Of a stretch of DNA of 64,000 bases, positions 26,474-36,813 are shown piece after piece; position 1 is the first letter of the stretch, and each line of letters starts with the position of its first letter. This DNA is from Palsa-504 sp963819785. GTDB taxonomy: Bacteria; Actinomycetota; Actinomycetes; Streptosporangiales; Streptosporangiaceae. Under the pieces are notes generated by a model. That model was not told where the DNA came from, did not search any database, and was given only the letters and a program-made list of their open reading frames with translations. The translations under genes and the position numbers were made by a program. The stretch is taken from the NCBI GenBank assembly GCA_963819785.1, contig CAWFXW010000014.1:234654-298653 (forward strand), read 5' to 3'.

Positions 26474-27163
26474 GCGGGCGTTTACCGCACCGAGTCTCTG
26501 CGGCGATGAGCATTCCACCTCCGCATATCGAGCCGAAGGAGGCCAAGAACCAGTCCATCTGGGCCTGATCCCGCCGGGCGACGACCAGCGGGCTGAACTG
26601 ACGTCTGGTCCGCCTCGGTGCCAATGGACCTACGCGCACCGCAGCCCCGGACGGCCGCGGGCAGCGGGATCGTCCGGACCGCCGACGCCATGCTGTACGC
26701 CGATCCCCGAGAATGGCGTCGGCAATGCTTCACAATCCGTCATCGTGAAGATCGTGGACCTGAACAGCGGCTATAGGGAACGGTCCCGAATCCGAAAAGA
26801 TCCGGCGATCCCGACGACTCACCATCGAGGCGACGATCCAGCTCTTAACCTCCTGCCGACAGTAACGCCGCTCGCCGCCATCAGCGCGGGGAGCGGTGCA
26901 GGATCCCGAGCGTCCACCATCGGTGGACACGACCTCGCCATAGCGCGACGTGCCGGGACCCTCAGCCCCCGCGCGTCGCGCGCCGCCAGGGCGCGCGACG
27001 TAACCCGCCCGCCGTGCAGATCCGGACCCGGTCGCTCTCTTCGTTACGTTTCGTAGTAGCGGCGTAACCAGTAAACGGAACGGTGGTCAGCCGAAGCGGA
27101 ATCTCGACAGCAGGACGCAATACGTCTGGACGGTTACCCGGCTGGCATAGCACCGTAGGGAGC
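26474..27163. other. Intergenic stretch with one strong hairpin
   Basis: About 690 bp with no convincing gene on either strand. It holds the hairpin at 26974-27000 and, in the last 100 bp, the upstream region of the small gene at 27164. The sequence at 26500-26740 has some codon-like character on both strands but no recognisable protein. Confidence 0.4.
26974..27000. terminator. Hairpin, probable terminator
   Basis: Perfect 11-bp stem CGTCGCGCGCC (26974-26984) with GGCGCGCGACG (26990-27000), 5-nt loop, in the gap after the acyl-CoA dehydrogenase. No T-run. Confidence 0.5.
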
Positions 27164-27382
27164 ATGAATATCGAGGTTGCTGTTCCCGACGACTGGACCC
27201 CGGGCCAGGCATGGGCTGTAGGGCAGCTGCTCCAGTACGCAGTGCACAACGCCCAGCCCGTCATCGGGCTCGTCCGCAAGGACGTCACAGCAGAACAACT
27301 CCAGGACATCTACCGCCGCATCGAGGAAGTGATCCGCGAGGCTGGCCTGGAGGCGCATCCAGCGCCGGCGTCCTTATCGTGA
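27164..27382 (+). CDS. Small conserved hypothetical protein
   Basis: 72 aa, acidic, soluble. ATG 27164 with GTAGGGAG upstream. It begins MNIEVAVPDDWTPGQAWAV and carries HNAQPVIGLVRKD and EQLQDIYRRIEEVIREAGL. From memory this resembles a small actinobacterial hypothetical family of the same length and pattern (DDWTPGQA, RKDVT-E-L). The second half is likely one amphipathic helix. Function unknown. Its last 9 bp overlap a convergent gene remnant. Confidence 0.6.
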   Translation: MNIEVAVPDDWTPGQAWAVGQLLQYAVHNAQPVIGLVRKDVTAEQLQDIYRRIEEVIREAGLEAHPAPASLS

Positions 27383-27601
27383 GGCGGTCCGGCGGATCCG
27401 TTCCCGCCGTGCAGCGGCGGCTTCCTCGAAGCTCATCGCATCGGGCATGACCAGCACCTGCTCGGCGGGCACGCAAACCACATCCGCGAGTCCTCCGAAA
27501 TGCGTCAAGGCCAGCACCCGCTGGCCTGCCACGTGCCCGTGGGTATCGTCTCCGAGCGCGTCGATCACCCCGGCTACCTCATAGCCGACAACACATGCCA
27601 C
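27374..27601 (-). pseudogene. Fragment of a zinc-type alcohol dehydrogenase/quinone reductase
   Basis: About 65 residues of the GroES-like N-terminal domain of the MDR family: VVGYEVAGVIDALGDDTHGH, GQRVLALTHFGGLADVVCVP, VLVMPDAMSFEEAAA. The full family is ~330 aa. Both the preceding catalytic-site region and the whole Rossmann domain are missing, so it is a remnant left by deletion. The reading frame ends in unrelated Arg-rich sequence. Confidence 0.65.
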
Positions 27602-27687
27602 CGGCTCTCACTCATGCGGGTTCGCGGTGACCGCAGCCCCAGCCCCAGCCGCTGGGCGCCGGGATGTCAGGTAGCGTTTACTGCTGG

Positions 27688-30300
27688 TCACCTTCCGGCG
27701 GTCAGTGCCAGGGTGGCACGGATGTCGTCGGCTTCCGGAGTCCCGAGGGCGCTGAACATGGCGAATGCCTGCTGCCAGTGTCGATGCGCTTGAACCGGCT
27801 CGCCGACGGCGTGATAGCTGTCGGCCAGCCCGCGGCGAGCCCGGGCCTGCTCGTACCTATCGCCGATCGCGCTTGCCACCTTGAGCGCGGCGCGGTACCT
27901 GGCGCTAGCGCTATCGGGTTGGCCTGCGGCCAGGAATGCTTCGCCCAGGCCACTGAGTGCCTCGGCCTCCCCGCACCGGTCACCGGAGCTGCGGCTGAGC
28001 CTCAAGGCCTGCCGGAGCCGGGACGCGGCCTGCTTGTGCCGGCCCTGCCGCAGGTCGACCAGACCTAGGCAGACCAGGCCGCGGGCCTTGATAGCTGGGC
28101 CAATCATGTCGCCGTTGAGGACCAGCGCCTCTTGGGCATTGACGCCCGCGTGCGTATACCGGCCATGCCGCAGGTCGACGAGAGCAAGATTGATCAGGCT
28201 CTGGGCGGTGATGATCGCGTCGCGTGTCTGCCTGCTCAGGGCCTCCGCCTGCCGGAGGCAGTCTGCTGCGTGGTCGTAACGGCCGCGGCGCAGGTCGACC
28301 TGGCCGAGATTGTTCAGCGTCCGAGCTTCGCCGAACCTGTCGCAGCAGTCCCGGTACAGCGCCAGAGCCTGCTCGTGGCGATCGAAGGCCTCCTGGTAAC
28401 AGCCCTGGAAGAAGCTGACGATGCCGAGGTTACCCAGCGTCCGGGCCTGACCGATCCGGTCACCAGCCTCCCGGTATAGCACGAGGGCCTGCAAGAGAAC
28501 CATCTCCGCCTGCTTATAGCGGCTCTGCCGCAGGTCGATGATCGCGAGATCACCGAGCGCTCTGGCCTCGGCGGCGCGGTCGCCACTATTCCTGGCGGCG
28601 CGGCGGACATGCGCCGAGATCGTAACGATCTCCGGGTAGTGGCCTGCGAACTCGAGATACCGGAACACAGTGGCGGCCAAGCCGATGGCGTGACCGGGTC
28701 GGCCATGGTCGGTGGCATACGAGGCGGTGGTTACCAGGTTGGCACGTTCGGCGTCAAGCCATGCCCGTGCCGCGGTCGGCTCGGCCAGCGGCGGGACCGG
28801 GCCGGGCGGGGCCGGGATGCGGGGCCGGCGGTGGCGTTCGGAGGGGTACAGGGTGTCCATCGCTGTGGCGGCGGCATGCAGGTAATGATCGAACAGCCGG
28901 GTCAGCGCGGCTTCCCGCTCCTCCTCGGCGTCCTCGGCGGCGAGCTCGAGGCCATAACCGCGCAGCAGGTCATGTAGCCCGTACCGGCTCAGTCCCGCTC
29001 GCTGGATCATGTGTGCCTGGACGAGCTGGTCAAGCGCGAGCCGTGCCTCCTCGAGCGTGGTGCCCGCGACCGCTGCGGCGGCGTATGGGTCGAGGTCGGA
29101 ACCAGGATGCAGGCTCAGCATCCGGAACCCGCGCGCGGCAGCGGCGTCTAGATGCCGGTAAGACCACGAGAAGACCGCGCGTACGCCGGTGTGCGGATCA
29201 CCGCCCGCATCGAGCAGGTCCAGGCGCCGCCGTCCGGCCAGCTCATCAACGAGGTCGGCGAGGGGAACGTCTGGATGTGCCGCCGCCCATTCGGCGGCTA
29301 CTCGCAGCGCCAGTGGCAGTCGCGAGCATCTCTCGGCTAGCGCCCGGGCCGCGACGGGTTCGGCGTGTACCCGCTGCCCGATCAGCATGCGCATGAGGTC
29401 GACGGCATCAGGAATCGGCAGCAGGTCGAGGTCCAGACGGATCGCGCCGTCCCTGGCCACTAGGCCGGCCAGCGCATCGCGGCTGGTCACGACCGCCGCG
29501 CAGGTCGGGGTGCCGGGCAGCAGCGGTCGTACCTGCTCCGCCGACCCGGCGTTGTCCAGCATGACCAGCATCCGCCGCCCGGCCAGCAGGCTCCGGTACA
29601 GCGCGGCGCGGTCATCCGCGTCGGGCGGGATCTCCTGGCCGGGCACGCCCAGCGCACGCAAGAACCCGGCCAGCGCGTCCCCGGCGGGCACCGGCCGGTC
29701 CGGATCGTAACCGCGCAGGTTTACGAAGAGCTGGCCGTCCGGGAAGATCTTCGCTACCTCGTGAGCACAATGCACGGCGAGCGCGCTCTTACCCACGCCC
29801 GCCGTCCCCGCGATCGCGGCTATCATCGCGGTCCCGTCGGCCGCGTCTGACCTGCTGAGAAGCTCGATGAGCGTGCTGAGCTCTTGCGTCCTGCCGGTGA
29901 AACCCCGCACCTGCCGCGGCAACTGCCGCGGCACGACAAACTCTTGGGGCAGGCCCGCCAGTGGCATTTGTCCATGTGTGCCACCGCTATCCGGATGCCC
30001 GGTAGCCGACGGCAGATCACCGGCAGTATCTAGGGCCATCTCCAGCGCCTCAGTGAGCAACCGGACGGTCCGCGGGTATGGCTTGCGGGTCCGGCCGCGT
30101 TCCAGGTCACTGATAGCCCGGACACTGACCCCGGATCTGTCCGCAAGCTCCTCAAGGGTCATCGGTGCTGCCAGCCGAGCCCTTCGCAGCCGCTGGCCCA
30201 CTGTCCACGATCTGTTGTCGTCAGCGTCGCCCGTCCAACTGCGCTGCACCACGCAAGCATAACTGCCTGCACAGCGGCCATGGTGATTTTCCGCATGCAT
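27688..30300 (-). CDS. XRE-family regulator with NB-ARC ATPase and TPR repeats
   Basis: About 870 aa, a STAND-type regulator. Residues ~35-85: XRE helix-turn-helix (LRRARLAAPMTLEELADRSG, SVRAISDLERGRTRKPYPRT). Then an NB-ARC domain with P-loop AGTAGVGKSALAVH, LFVNLRGYDPDRP and MLVMLDNAGSAEQVRPLLPG, winged helix, and from ~500 a run of TPR repeats (ARTLGNLGIVSFFQG, ARTLNNLGQVDLRRG, and so on). ATG 30300 is used; a TATAGT -10 at about 30337 supports starts after it, and GTG 30249 is also possible. It is divergent from the sulfotransferase operon at 30499, its likely target. Intact, unlike the SARP. Confidence 0.88.
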   Translation of the reverse strand: MHAENHHGRCAGSYACVVQRSWTGDADDNRSWTVGQRLRRARLAAPMTLEELADRSGVSVRAISDLERGRTRKPYPRTVRLLTEALEMALDTAGDLPSATGHPDSGGTHGQMPLAGLPQEFVVPRQLPRQVRGFTGRTQELSTLIELLSRSDAADGTAMIAAIAGTAGVGKSALAVHCAHEVAKIFPDGQLFVNLRGYDPDRPVPAGDALAGFLRALGVPGQEIPPDADDRAALYRSLLAGRRMLVMLDNAGSAEQVRPLLPGTPTCAAVVTSRDALAGLVARDGAIRLDLDLLPIPDAVDLMRMLIGQRVHAEPVAARALAERCSRLPLALRVAAEWAAAHPDVPLADLVDELAGRRRLDLLDAGGDPHTGVRAVFSWSYRHLDAAAARGFRMLSLHPGSDLDPYAAAAVAGTTLEEARLALDQLVQAHMIQRAGLSRYGLHDLLRGYGLELAAEDAEEEREAALTRLFDHYLHAAATAMDTLYPSERHRRPRIPAPPGPVPPLAEPTAARAWLDAERANLVTTASYATDHGRPGHAIGLAATVFRYLEFAGHYPEIVTISAHVRRAARNSGDRAAEARALGDLAIIDLRQSRYKQAEMVLLQALVLYREAGDRIGQARTLGNLGIVSFFQGCYQEAFDRHEQALALYRDCCDRFGEARTLNNLGQVDLRRGRYDHAADCLRQAEALSRQTRDAIITAQSLINLALVDLRHGRYTHAGVNAQEALVLNGDMIGPAIKARGLVCLGLVDLRQGRHKQAASRLRQALRLSRSSGDRCGEAEALSGLGEAFLAAGQPDSASARYRAALKVASAIGDRYEQARARRGLADSYHAVGEPVQAHRHWQQAFAMFSALGTPEADDIRATLALTAGR

Positions 30301-30498
30301 CCCGCACGTAGTCTGCCGCCGGTCCGCATGGACTATAGCAAACGCAGCCACCACGATAGCCATTAGCGGCGACGGATAGCTCGTTGCACAAGGCTGCTAA
30401 CACCCATAAAAAAGCGCCTTGGCAGTAATCGCTATTTCATGGTCGCGGTTATGGGATCAGGCTCAACGTCGGCAATTCGTCATTGGAGCAGAGTGCTC

Positions 30499-31971
30499 AT
30501 GCAGAAGTCAGCGACGGCGACGGCGACGGTTCTCGAAGCGTCGTGTTCGGGATTTTCGTTTGCTGATCCTGTGTTCGTATTGTGTAACGGACGGTCAGGT
30601 TCGACATTGCTCCGGTTCTTGCTGGACGCGCATCCGGAGCTAGCCTGCCCGCCGGAGACGAACTTGCCGGCGTTGTGCGCGCAGTTGGCGACGGTGTGGT
30701 CACTGATCGAAGGGGCACCCTTGTCGCCGAACCGCGGGGATGAGCCGCCCGAAATCCCGGACGCCGCGATCGCGGGGATCCGGGCGACGATGGACCGCAT
30801 GGTGGGCTCCTATCTGGAGCGGCGGGGGAAGAAGCGGTACTGCGACAAGAGCCTCGGCACGGCACGATTCGCTGAGCTGCTGCTGCGCGTGTATCCGGAA
30901 GCACGGTTCATCTGCTTGTACCGGCATCCGATGGATGTGATTGCGTCGGGGATGGAGGCGTGCCCGTGGGGCCTGAACGGTTACGGATTCGATCCGTATA
31001 TTGCGACCACACCTGGGAATGCGGTGCTGGCACTGGCACGATTCTGGGCGGATAACGCGGCCATCACCGTGGCGGCGGAGGAGGAGTTCGCCGACCGCTG
31101 CCTGCGGGTGCGGTATGAGGATCTGGTGACCGATCCGGAAGGGACGGCGGAAGGCATCTTCTCGTTTCTTGAAGCTGCTCCGGCGCCGGGCATTAGCGAA
31201 ACCTGCTTCTCATCCGAGCGGGAGCGGTTCGGGCCGGCGGATTACAAGATCTGGTGCACCTCCAAGATCTCCTCAGATTCGATCGGGCGGGGCTGGTCCA
31301 TTCCTACCGGCTTGATCCCGCCACCGGTACTTGGCGCGATTAACGAACTGACCGGCAAGCTAGGTTACCTGCCGGTGGACGCCGGATGGGGGACATCGGC
31401 GCCCCCGACGGACCTGCGCGTTCCGGTGATCGCCTCGGATGACGCCGACGTCGAACTGCAGGCGCCAGAGCAAGACGCTGGTACCGCGCGAGTCAAGCCG
31501 CCCGCCCAGGACAGTGCCACTGCCGAGGGCGTAGCCGCTGCGGATGGCGGCCAGCTGGAGCCGGTGAGTTCGCAATTGCTGGGCAGTCGGCTCAGGACCG
31601 GGCTAGAAGACGTCCGTCCGGATGTGACCAGCAGGTGGAAGCAATGGGGCGGTGAGAAGTTCGTCGCCATCTGGGTTCCCGAGGATCCCCGTGAGCCCGC
31701 CGAGCACTGGCTCGTACGCCTGAACGAGCGGACGGTGAGTTTCGTGAACCGAGCGGCCCAGGAGGATTCGGACTGGGACATCATCGGCTCGGCTGGTGCG
31801 TGGGAGCAGGTGATATCCGGCAAGCTGAACCTTTCCGTGGCCCTGCGGGCCTGCCAGCTACGGTACTGCGATGGTGATGAGTCCGGCCCGCTAGCCGCGG
31901 ACACCCGGATCCGCGTCCTGGCTGACCTGATGGCCCTCACGAACTGGCGAGCGGGACACGCTGATGACTGA
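30499..31971 (+). CDS. Sulfotransferase with C-terminal SCP2-like domain
   Basis: 490 aa. ATG 30499 chosen; an upstream start at 30439 is in frame but GGAG sits before 30499. N-terminal PAPS-dependent sulfotransferase: 5'-phosphosulfate loop CNGRSGSTLLRFLLDAHPEL, and the 3'-phosphate region FICLYRHPMDVIASGMEA. The C-terminal ~110 residues (FVAIWVPEDPREPAEHWLVR through SGKLNLSVALRACQLRYCDGD) follow the pattern of SCP2/sterol-carrier-like domains. A Pro/Ala/Asp-rich linker joins the two. Such fusions suggest sulfation of a lipid-like substrate delivered by the SCP2 domain (inference). First of a translationally coupled pair. Confidence 0.8.
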   Translation: MQKSATATATVLEASCSGFSFADPVFVLCNGRSGSTLLRFLLDAHPELACPPETNLPALCAQLATVWSLIEGAPLSPNRGDEPPEIPDAAIAGIRATMDRMVGSYLERRGKKRYCDKSLGTARFAELLLRVYPEARFICLYRHPMDVIASGMEACPWGLNGYGFDPYIATTPGNAVLALARFWADNAAITVAAEEEFADRCLRVRYEDLVTDPEGTAEGIFSFLEAAPAPGISETCFSSERERFGPADYKIWCTSKISSDSIGRGWSIPTGLIPPPVLGAINELTGKLGYLPVDAGWGTSAPPTDLRVPVIASDDADVELQAPEQDAGTARVKPPAQDSATAEGVAAADGGQLEPVSSQLLGSRLRTGLEDVRPDVTSRWKQWGGEKFVAIWVPEDPREPAEHWLVRLNERTVSFVNRAAQEDSDWDIIGSAGAWEQVISGKLNLSVALRACQLRYCDGDESGPLAADTRIRVLADLMALTNWRAGHADD

Positions 31972-32779
31972 GGCACTAGTGCGGTCCGGGCCAGCGGCTC
32001 AGGCCGCAGAGGTCCCGCATCCATCCCGGGATCCGATTGTGGTGCTGACCTATGCGCACGCTGGAGCCGAGGTACTCGCGGGGGCGCTGTCGGCAAGCCG
32101 GTCCCTGACCTGCACATCAGGGACCGGGTTGCTGCCACTGTGCCACGCCGCGGCAACGGCGTGGCAGAACGCCGAAGGCCCGGGCTCGCCCTCACCCCTG
32201 GCGATCAAATCCATCCGGGCCATGACGGCCGCGATCACCACGGTCATCCAGGCCGGCTCGGGCGGCTCGCGGTGGTGCGAGACCGCCGTCGCGCCGCCGG
32301 CGGCAGCCGGGTCATTCCTCCGGGTCTTCCCGGAAACGATGTTCATCTGCCTGCATCGCGGCATGGCAGGAGTACTCACCGACGGGACCACGGCCTATCC
32401 GTGGGGCCTGGGCGGCAGCCCGTTCTGGACCTACTCCGCAGGGCACCCCGGCAACAATGTCGCCACGGTGGCGGCCTACTGGATCGCATGCACCGAGGCG
32501 CTGCTCGAATTCGAGGCTCAGCACCCTCAGTCCTGCGTGCGAGTCAGGCATGAAGACCTCACTGCGGACCTTGACACGCAGACCAGAGACATCTACACCC
32601 GCCTCGGACTCGATCCCCGTGACCTCGCCGTCCTGCCGCAGCCGGCGCTGACTCAGAGCCGCGCGTCGGCGGTCCACTGCCATCCCGGTTTTCCGGTGCC
32701 AGCAGACCAGATACCACCACGTCTGCGACCAAAGATCGATGAACTTCATTCCAGGCTGAATTATGCGCTGCCGTTCTGA
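31964..32779 (+). CDS. Sulfotransferase-like protein, degenerate PAPS loop
   Basis: 271 aa. ATG 31964 overlaps the previous stop by 8 bp, so the two are translationally coupled. The order of elements mirrors the upstream enzyme (FICLHRGMAGVLTDGTTAYPWGL; CVRVRHEDLTADLDTQTRDI), but the PAPS loop reads LTYAHAGAEVLAGAL in place of NGRSGSTLL, so the usual Gly/Ser/Thr ligands are mostly lost. It may be a catalytically weak partner subunit or use another donor. Shorter than its neighbour, with no SCP2 part. Confidence 0.7.
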   Translation: MTEALVRSGPAAQAAEVPHPSRDPIVVLTYAHAGAEVLAGALSASRSLTCTSGTGLLPLCHAAATAWQNAEGPGSPSPLAIKSIRAMTAAITTVIQAGSGGSRWCETAVAPPAAAGSFLRVFPETMFICLHRGMAGVLTDGTTAYPWGLGGSPFWTYSAGHPGNNVATVAAYWIACTEALLEFEAQHPQSCVRVRHEDLTADLDTQTRDIYTRLGLDPRDLAVLPQPALTQSRASAVHCHPGFPVPADQIPPRLRPKIDELHSRLNYALPF

Positions 32780-32816
32780 AGAGTCCTGAATCCCGCAGTT
32801 CAAATGAGGAGGATCT

Positions 32817-33437
32817 ATGAAACGAGTCCGCTACCTAGCGGGCGTCGTCGGCCTCGCGCCGATAACACTCGCCGTAGCCACGCCTGGCGTCGCGCACGCC
32901 GCCGCTGGGACCGCCACCGGCAATACGAAGTCCGTCGCCCTCCATCACATCCGCGGCGTCACGGCCGCGATGCTGAACGCGGCCAGTATCGGCAGCGTTC
33001 CCGGCTCCGGGGGCAGCACCGGCGTGAGCAGTGCAAGTCCGGGCGCGGCTACGGCCGGGAACGGCTGCGTCGGACGCCATTACTCGCGGGTGGCGGACTC
33101 GCATAGCCTGCAGACGTGGTGGGCCATATACGGCGATAAGCTATGCTTCGGCACGGTGAAGGAATGGACGGCCGCCTTCGGTGGCACGAAACATCACCAG
33201 GTCAGGCTCCGGGTGTGGTCGGAATCCACCAAGGGCAACACTCGCAAGGCATTCTCGAGCATTTACCCTGCTACCATTCGGCATAAGCTGCCGAATAATA
33301 GCATATCGCTCACCCTCGATTTCCATAAGGAATTTGGCGGCAAAAACTGGTCACGCGCCTATCTGTGTACTGCATGGGTGAGCGATGGGCCGAACCACAG
33401 CTCCGAGCTCGGGCCGCTGTGCACCAAGACACATTAG
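32817..33437 (+). CDS. Secreted protein of unknown function
   Basis: 206 aa, with a clear signal peptide: KR start, hydrophobic stretch VVGLAPITLAVATPGVAHA, cleavage after AHA near residue 27. ATG 32817 follows GAGGAGGA by 4 nt. The mature part has a Gly/Ser/Thr-rich linker and then a ~130-residue domain with four Cys (GNGCVGRHYS; GDKLCFGTVKEW; YLCTAWVS; GPLCTKTH), probably two disulfides. Lys/His-rich and lower in GC toward the 3' end than its neighbours, which may mean recent transfer. I do not recognise the family. It follows the sulfotransferases by 37 bp. Confidence 0.7.
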   Translation: MKRVRYLAGVVGLAPITLAVATPGVAHAAAGTATGNTKSVALHHIRGVTAAMLNAASIGSVPGSGGSTGVSSASPGAATAGNGCVGRHYSRVADSHSLQTWWAIYGDKLCFGTVKEWTAAFGGTKHHQVRLRVWSESTKGNTRKAFSSIYPATIRHKLPNNSISLTLDFHKEFGGKNWSRAYLCTAWVSDGPNHSSELGPLCTKTH

Positions 33438-33488
33438 CTGCAATCCGAGTCGCGGACGTTAGCCGGTAAAGGCCACGCACCTCGTCGG

Positions 33489-34037
33489 TCAGGTCGTCGG
33501 ATGGTCGGCGACCTGACCGACGCCGGGATCAAACACCGACCAGCAGATGTCGTTCCGCAACCGCTGGTCGTCAAGTACGAGTTCGCGAATTGCGTCCGGG
33601 AGCTGGTCACGCTGCCATTGGCACTCGAGTCGCCCTGCGGCCTCGCCCTCGCCCTCCGGCGCAGCAGCACGTGCGGCCTTGATCGCATAGGCGGCCGCAC
33701 CGAGCTCGTGCGCGGCGACGTGCGCGACGACCCCGGCCTGGCCGGCAGCATACGCGGCATGCCGTGCTGCCCCGCGCAGGTCTCTGGCCGCGCCCATTGC
33801 ATGGCCGCCCGCCGCCCGAGCCTGAGTCATTGTGGCCTCGCCACGCACCCAGGCGCGGGCCTGCTCGATCGCCTGACGAGGCCGTAGGTCCTCGGGCTGA
33901 GCCAACTCGAAGAGGTCAAGGACGTGCTCCGCGCAAGATGCCGCCCACAGAGCGAGGAGATGGTGATCCGAATCAGTGAGGATCCCACCGCGGCGGATCG
34001 TCACGAAGCGAGGGTCCCGGATCTTCGGGAGGATCAT
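33489..34037 (-). CDS. Putative immunity protein, Imm5-like
   Basis: 182 aa, Ala-rich helical. ATG 34037 has AAGGAGAG 7 nt upstream. LLALWAASCAEHVLDLFELA, RPRQAIEQARAWVRGEATM and VAAHELGAAAYAIKAARAA match the Imm5 family (helical immunity proteins of polymorphic toxin systems), which has the same order of W/A/E-rich and AARAW-like helices. The tail contains LPDAIRELVLDDQRLRNDICW. No toxin gene is nearby, so this would be an orphan immunity gene. Its start abuts the truncated oligopeptide-binding gene, suggesting it came with an insertion. Confidence 0.7.
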   Translation of the reverse strand: MILPKIRDPRFVTIRRGGILTDSDHHLLALWAASCAEHVLDLFELAQPEDLRPRQAIEQARAWVRGEATMTQARAAGGHAMGAARDLRGAARHAAYAAGQAGVVAHVAAHELGAAAYAIKAARAAAPEGEGEAAGRLECQWQRDQLPDAIRELVLDDQRLRNDICWSVFDPGVGQVADHPTT

Positions 34038-34104
34038 GGTTGGCTCTCCTTTGTCTGCATCCGCCCAACACTCAAGAGCGCGTACCCGCGACCAGGCGTA
34101 GCCC

Positions 34105-34493
34105 CGAGCAAGGACCCGGGAACCACCGCTGGCCGGATCCCCGACTGGTTCGGCAACAACGGCCGCACTGTCGTCCAGGCCCTGTTTCAGGGCCCGAACT
34201 GCGTGATCAACACGGTCAACTACGGCTGCTACGACAACACGAGCGTGAACTCGCTGATCACCCAGGCCGAGGGTGCGACGTCGCTGTCGGCCGCCGGGAG
34301 CTTCTGGCACCAGGCCGACATGCAGATCATGTCGGATGCGGTCATCGTGCCCGTCATGAACCAGAACTTCCCGACTTACTCCAGCTCACGGGTCAGGGGT
34401 ATCGCCTCCAACGGCCAGGCGTACCCGACAGCGATCTTCGAGCCGAACATCGGCGCTCCCGACATCACCGCCCTCTGGCTGGCCAACGGCTGA
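34105..34493 (+). pseudogene. C-terminal remnant of an oligopeptide-binding protein (SBP family 5)
   Basis: About 120 residues, from IPDWFGNNGRTVVQALFQGP to the stop at 34491-34493, match the C-terminal end of DppA/OppA-type binding proteins (ADMQIMSDAVIVPVMNQNFP; NIGAPDITALWLANG). The N-terminal ~400 residues, signal and lipobox are missing. The remaining operon (D, F, C, B) follows directly, so this is the operon's own binding protein cut at 5' by whatever brought the immunity gene. The transporter would need a binding protein from elsewhere. Confidence 0.75.
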
Positions 34494-34643
34494 CCGGGGC
34501 CGTCTTCGAAGGCGATAACGCATGGCCCGGCCGCATGCCGTTTGCGGCTGGGCCTGGCCAGGCATTTGCGACCGTATGCGACGCTTAGCCCGTCAGCGAC
34601 GTGCGATGTTACGCCGCCGGCGCGGCCAGCCGGAGGGATGGCA

Positions 34644-35732
34644 GTGACCCTGCTTGAGGTAACCGACCTGACCGTGAGCTTCCCGACCGTTGACGGAGTA
34701 GTCAAGGCAGTTCGAGGGGTGTCGTTCAGCCTCGATGCCGGACGTACGCTCGGTATCGTCGGGGAGTCTGGCAGCGGCAAGACCGTCCTGACCCAGACCC
34801 TGCTCGGGCTGACCCCTGGCGCCGACATCTCGGGTAGCGTCGTGTTCGAAGGGAACGACCTGCTGCGGATCAGCGAGGACGACATGCGGAACGTCCGCGG
34901 CGCTCGCATCGCAGTGATCTTCCAGGACCCGCTGACGAGCCTGCACCCGCTGTACACGGTCGGGTGGCAGATCGCCGAGATGATCCGGGCTCACGACAAG
35001 TCGGTCTCGAAGAAAGAAGCCAGCGAACGGGCGGTGGATCTTCTTCGCCGAGTCGGGATTCCCCGCCCGGAGACGCGGGTTAACGACTACCCGCACCAGT
35101 TCTCCGGCGGCATGCGCCAGCGGGCCATGATCGCGATGGCGCTGTCGCTATCACCCCAGATAATCATCGCGGATGAACCGACCACGGCGCTCGACGCCAC
35201 CGTGCAGGCGCAGATCCTCGACCTGCTGCTGCGCCTGCAGCACGAGTCCGGTACCGCGCTGATCATGATCACCCATGACCTCGGCGTGGTGGCGGACATC
35301 GCCGATGACGTCATGGTCATGTACGCGGGGCGGGCCGCGGAGAAGGCCGCCAAGCGTGACGTGTTCTACGCGCCGCACCACCCGTACACCATGGGGCTGC
35401 TCGAGTCGATACCGAGCAGTTCCGCTGCCGGTGACCGGCTGCGGCCCATTCCCGGCTCGCCGCCGAGTCTGATCAACCTGCCGTCTGGCTGCAAGTTCCA
35501 CCCGCGTTGCGGCTACGTGCTCGACCGGTGCCTGACCGAGGAGCCCCCACTGCGCCCGCTCGGCCTCGACGCATACCACAGCTCAGCGTGCTGGCTCCCG
35601 GCCAAGGCGGCGGGTCTGTCCGAGCAGGCGGCAGAGCTGCGAGCCCGGATGGTCCGTGAGGGCCGTGGCGAGGCGGCCGCTGAGGTATTCGAGGCCGAGG
35701 TCGCCGGCGCTTTGGGATCGACGGGAGCGTGA
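34644..35732 (+). CDS. oppD: Dipeptide/oligopeptide ABC transporter ATP-binding protein (D subunit)
   Basis: 362 aa. Walker A GESGSGKTVL, Q-loop IFQDPLTSLHP, signature FSGGMRQRAMIAMALS, Walker B IIIADEPTTALD, H-loop ITHDLGVV. The C-terminal oligopeptide/dipeptide extension with the Cys set (GCKFHPRCGYVLDRC) is typical of OppD/DppD iron-sulfur-like regions. GTG 34644 is 6 nt after GGAGGG; ATG 34638 overlaps that site. First intact gene of a D-F-C-B operon; it energises uptake with OppF. Confidence 0.88.
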   Translation: MTLLEVTDLTVSFPTVDGVVKAVRGVSFSLDAGRTLGIVGESGSGKTVLTQTLLGLTPGADISGSVVFEGNDLLRISEDDMRNVRGARIAVIFQDPLTSLHPLYTVGWQIAEMIRAHDKSVSKKEASERAVDLLRRVGIPRPETRVNDYPHQFSGGMRQRAMIAMALSLSPQIIIADEPTTALDATVQAQILDLLLRLQHESGTALIMITHDLGVVADIADDVMVMYAGRAAEKAAKRDVFYAPHHPYTMGLLESIPSSSAAGDRLRPIPGSPPSLINLPSGCKFHPRCGYVLDRCLTEEPPLRPLGLDAYHSSACWLPAKAAGLSEQAAELRARMVREGRGEAAAEVFEAEVAGALGSTGA

Positions 35733-35736
35733 CCGG

Positions 35737-36809
<1,073 letters not shown>

Positions 36810-36813
<4 letters not shown>

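Noticed and set aside
33501..33887. Plus-strand open frame opposite the Imm5-like gene
   Set aside because: No family features, no ribosome site; the minus-strand gene has both.
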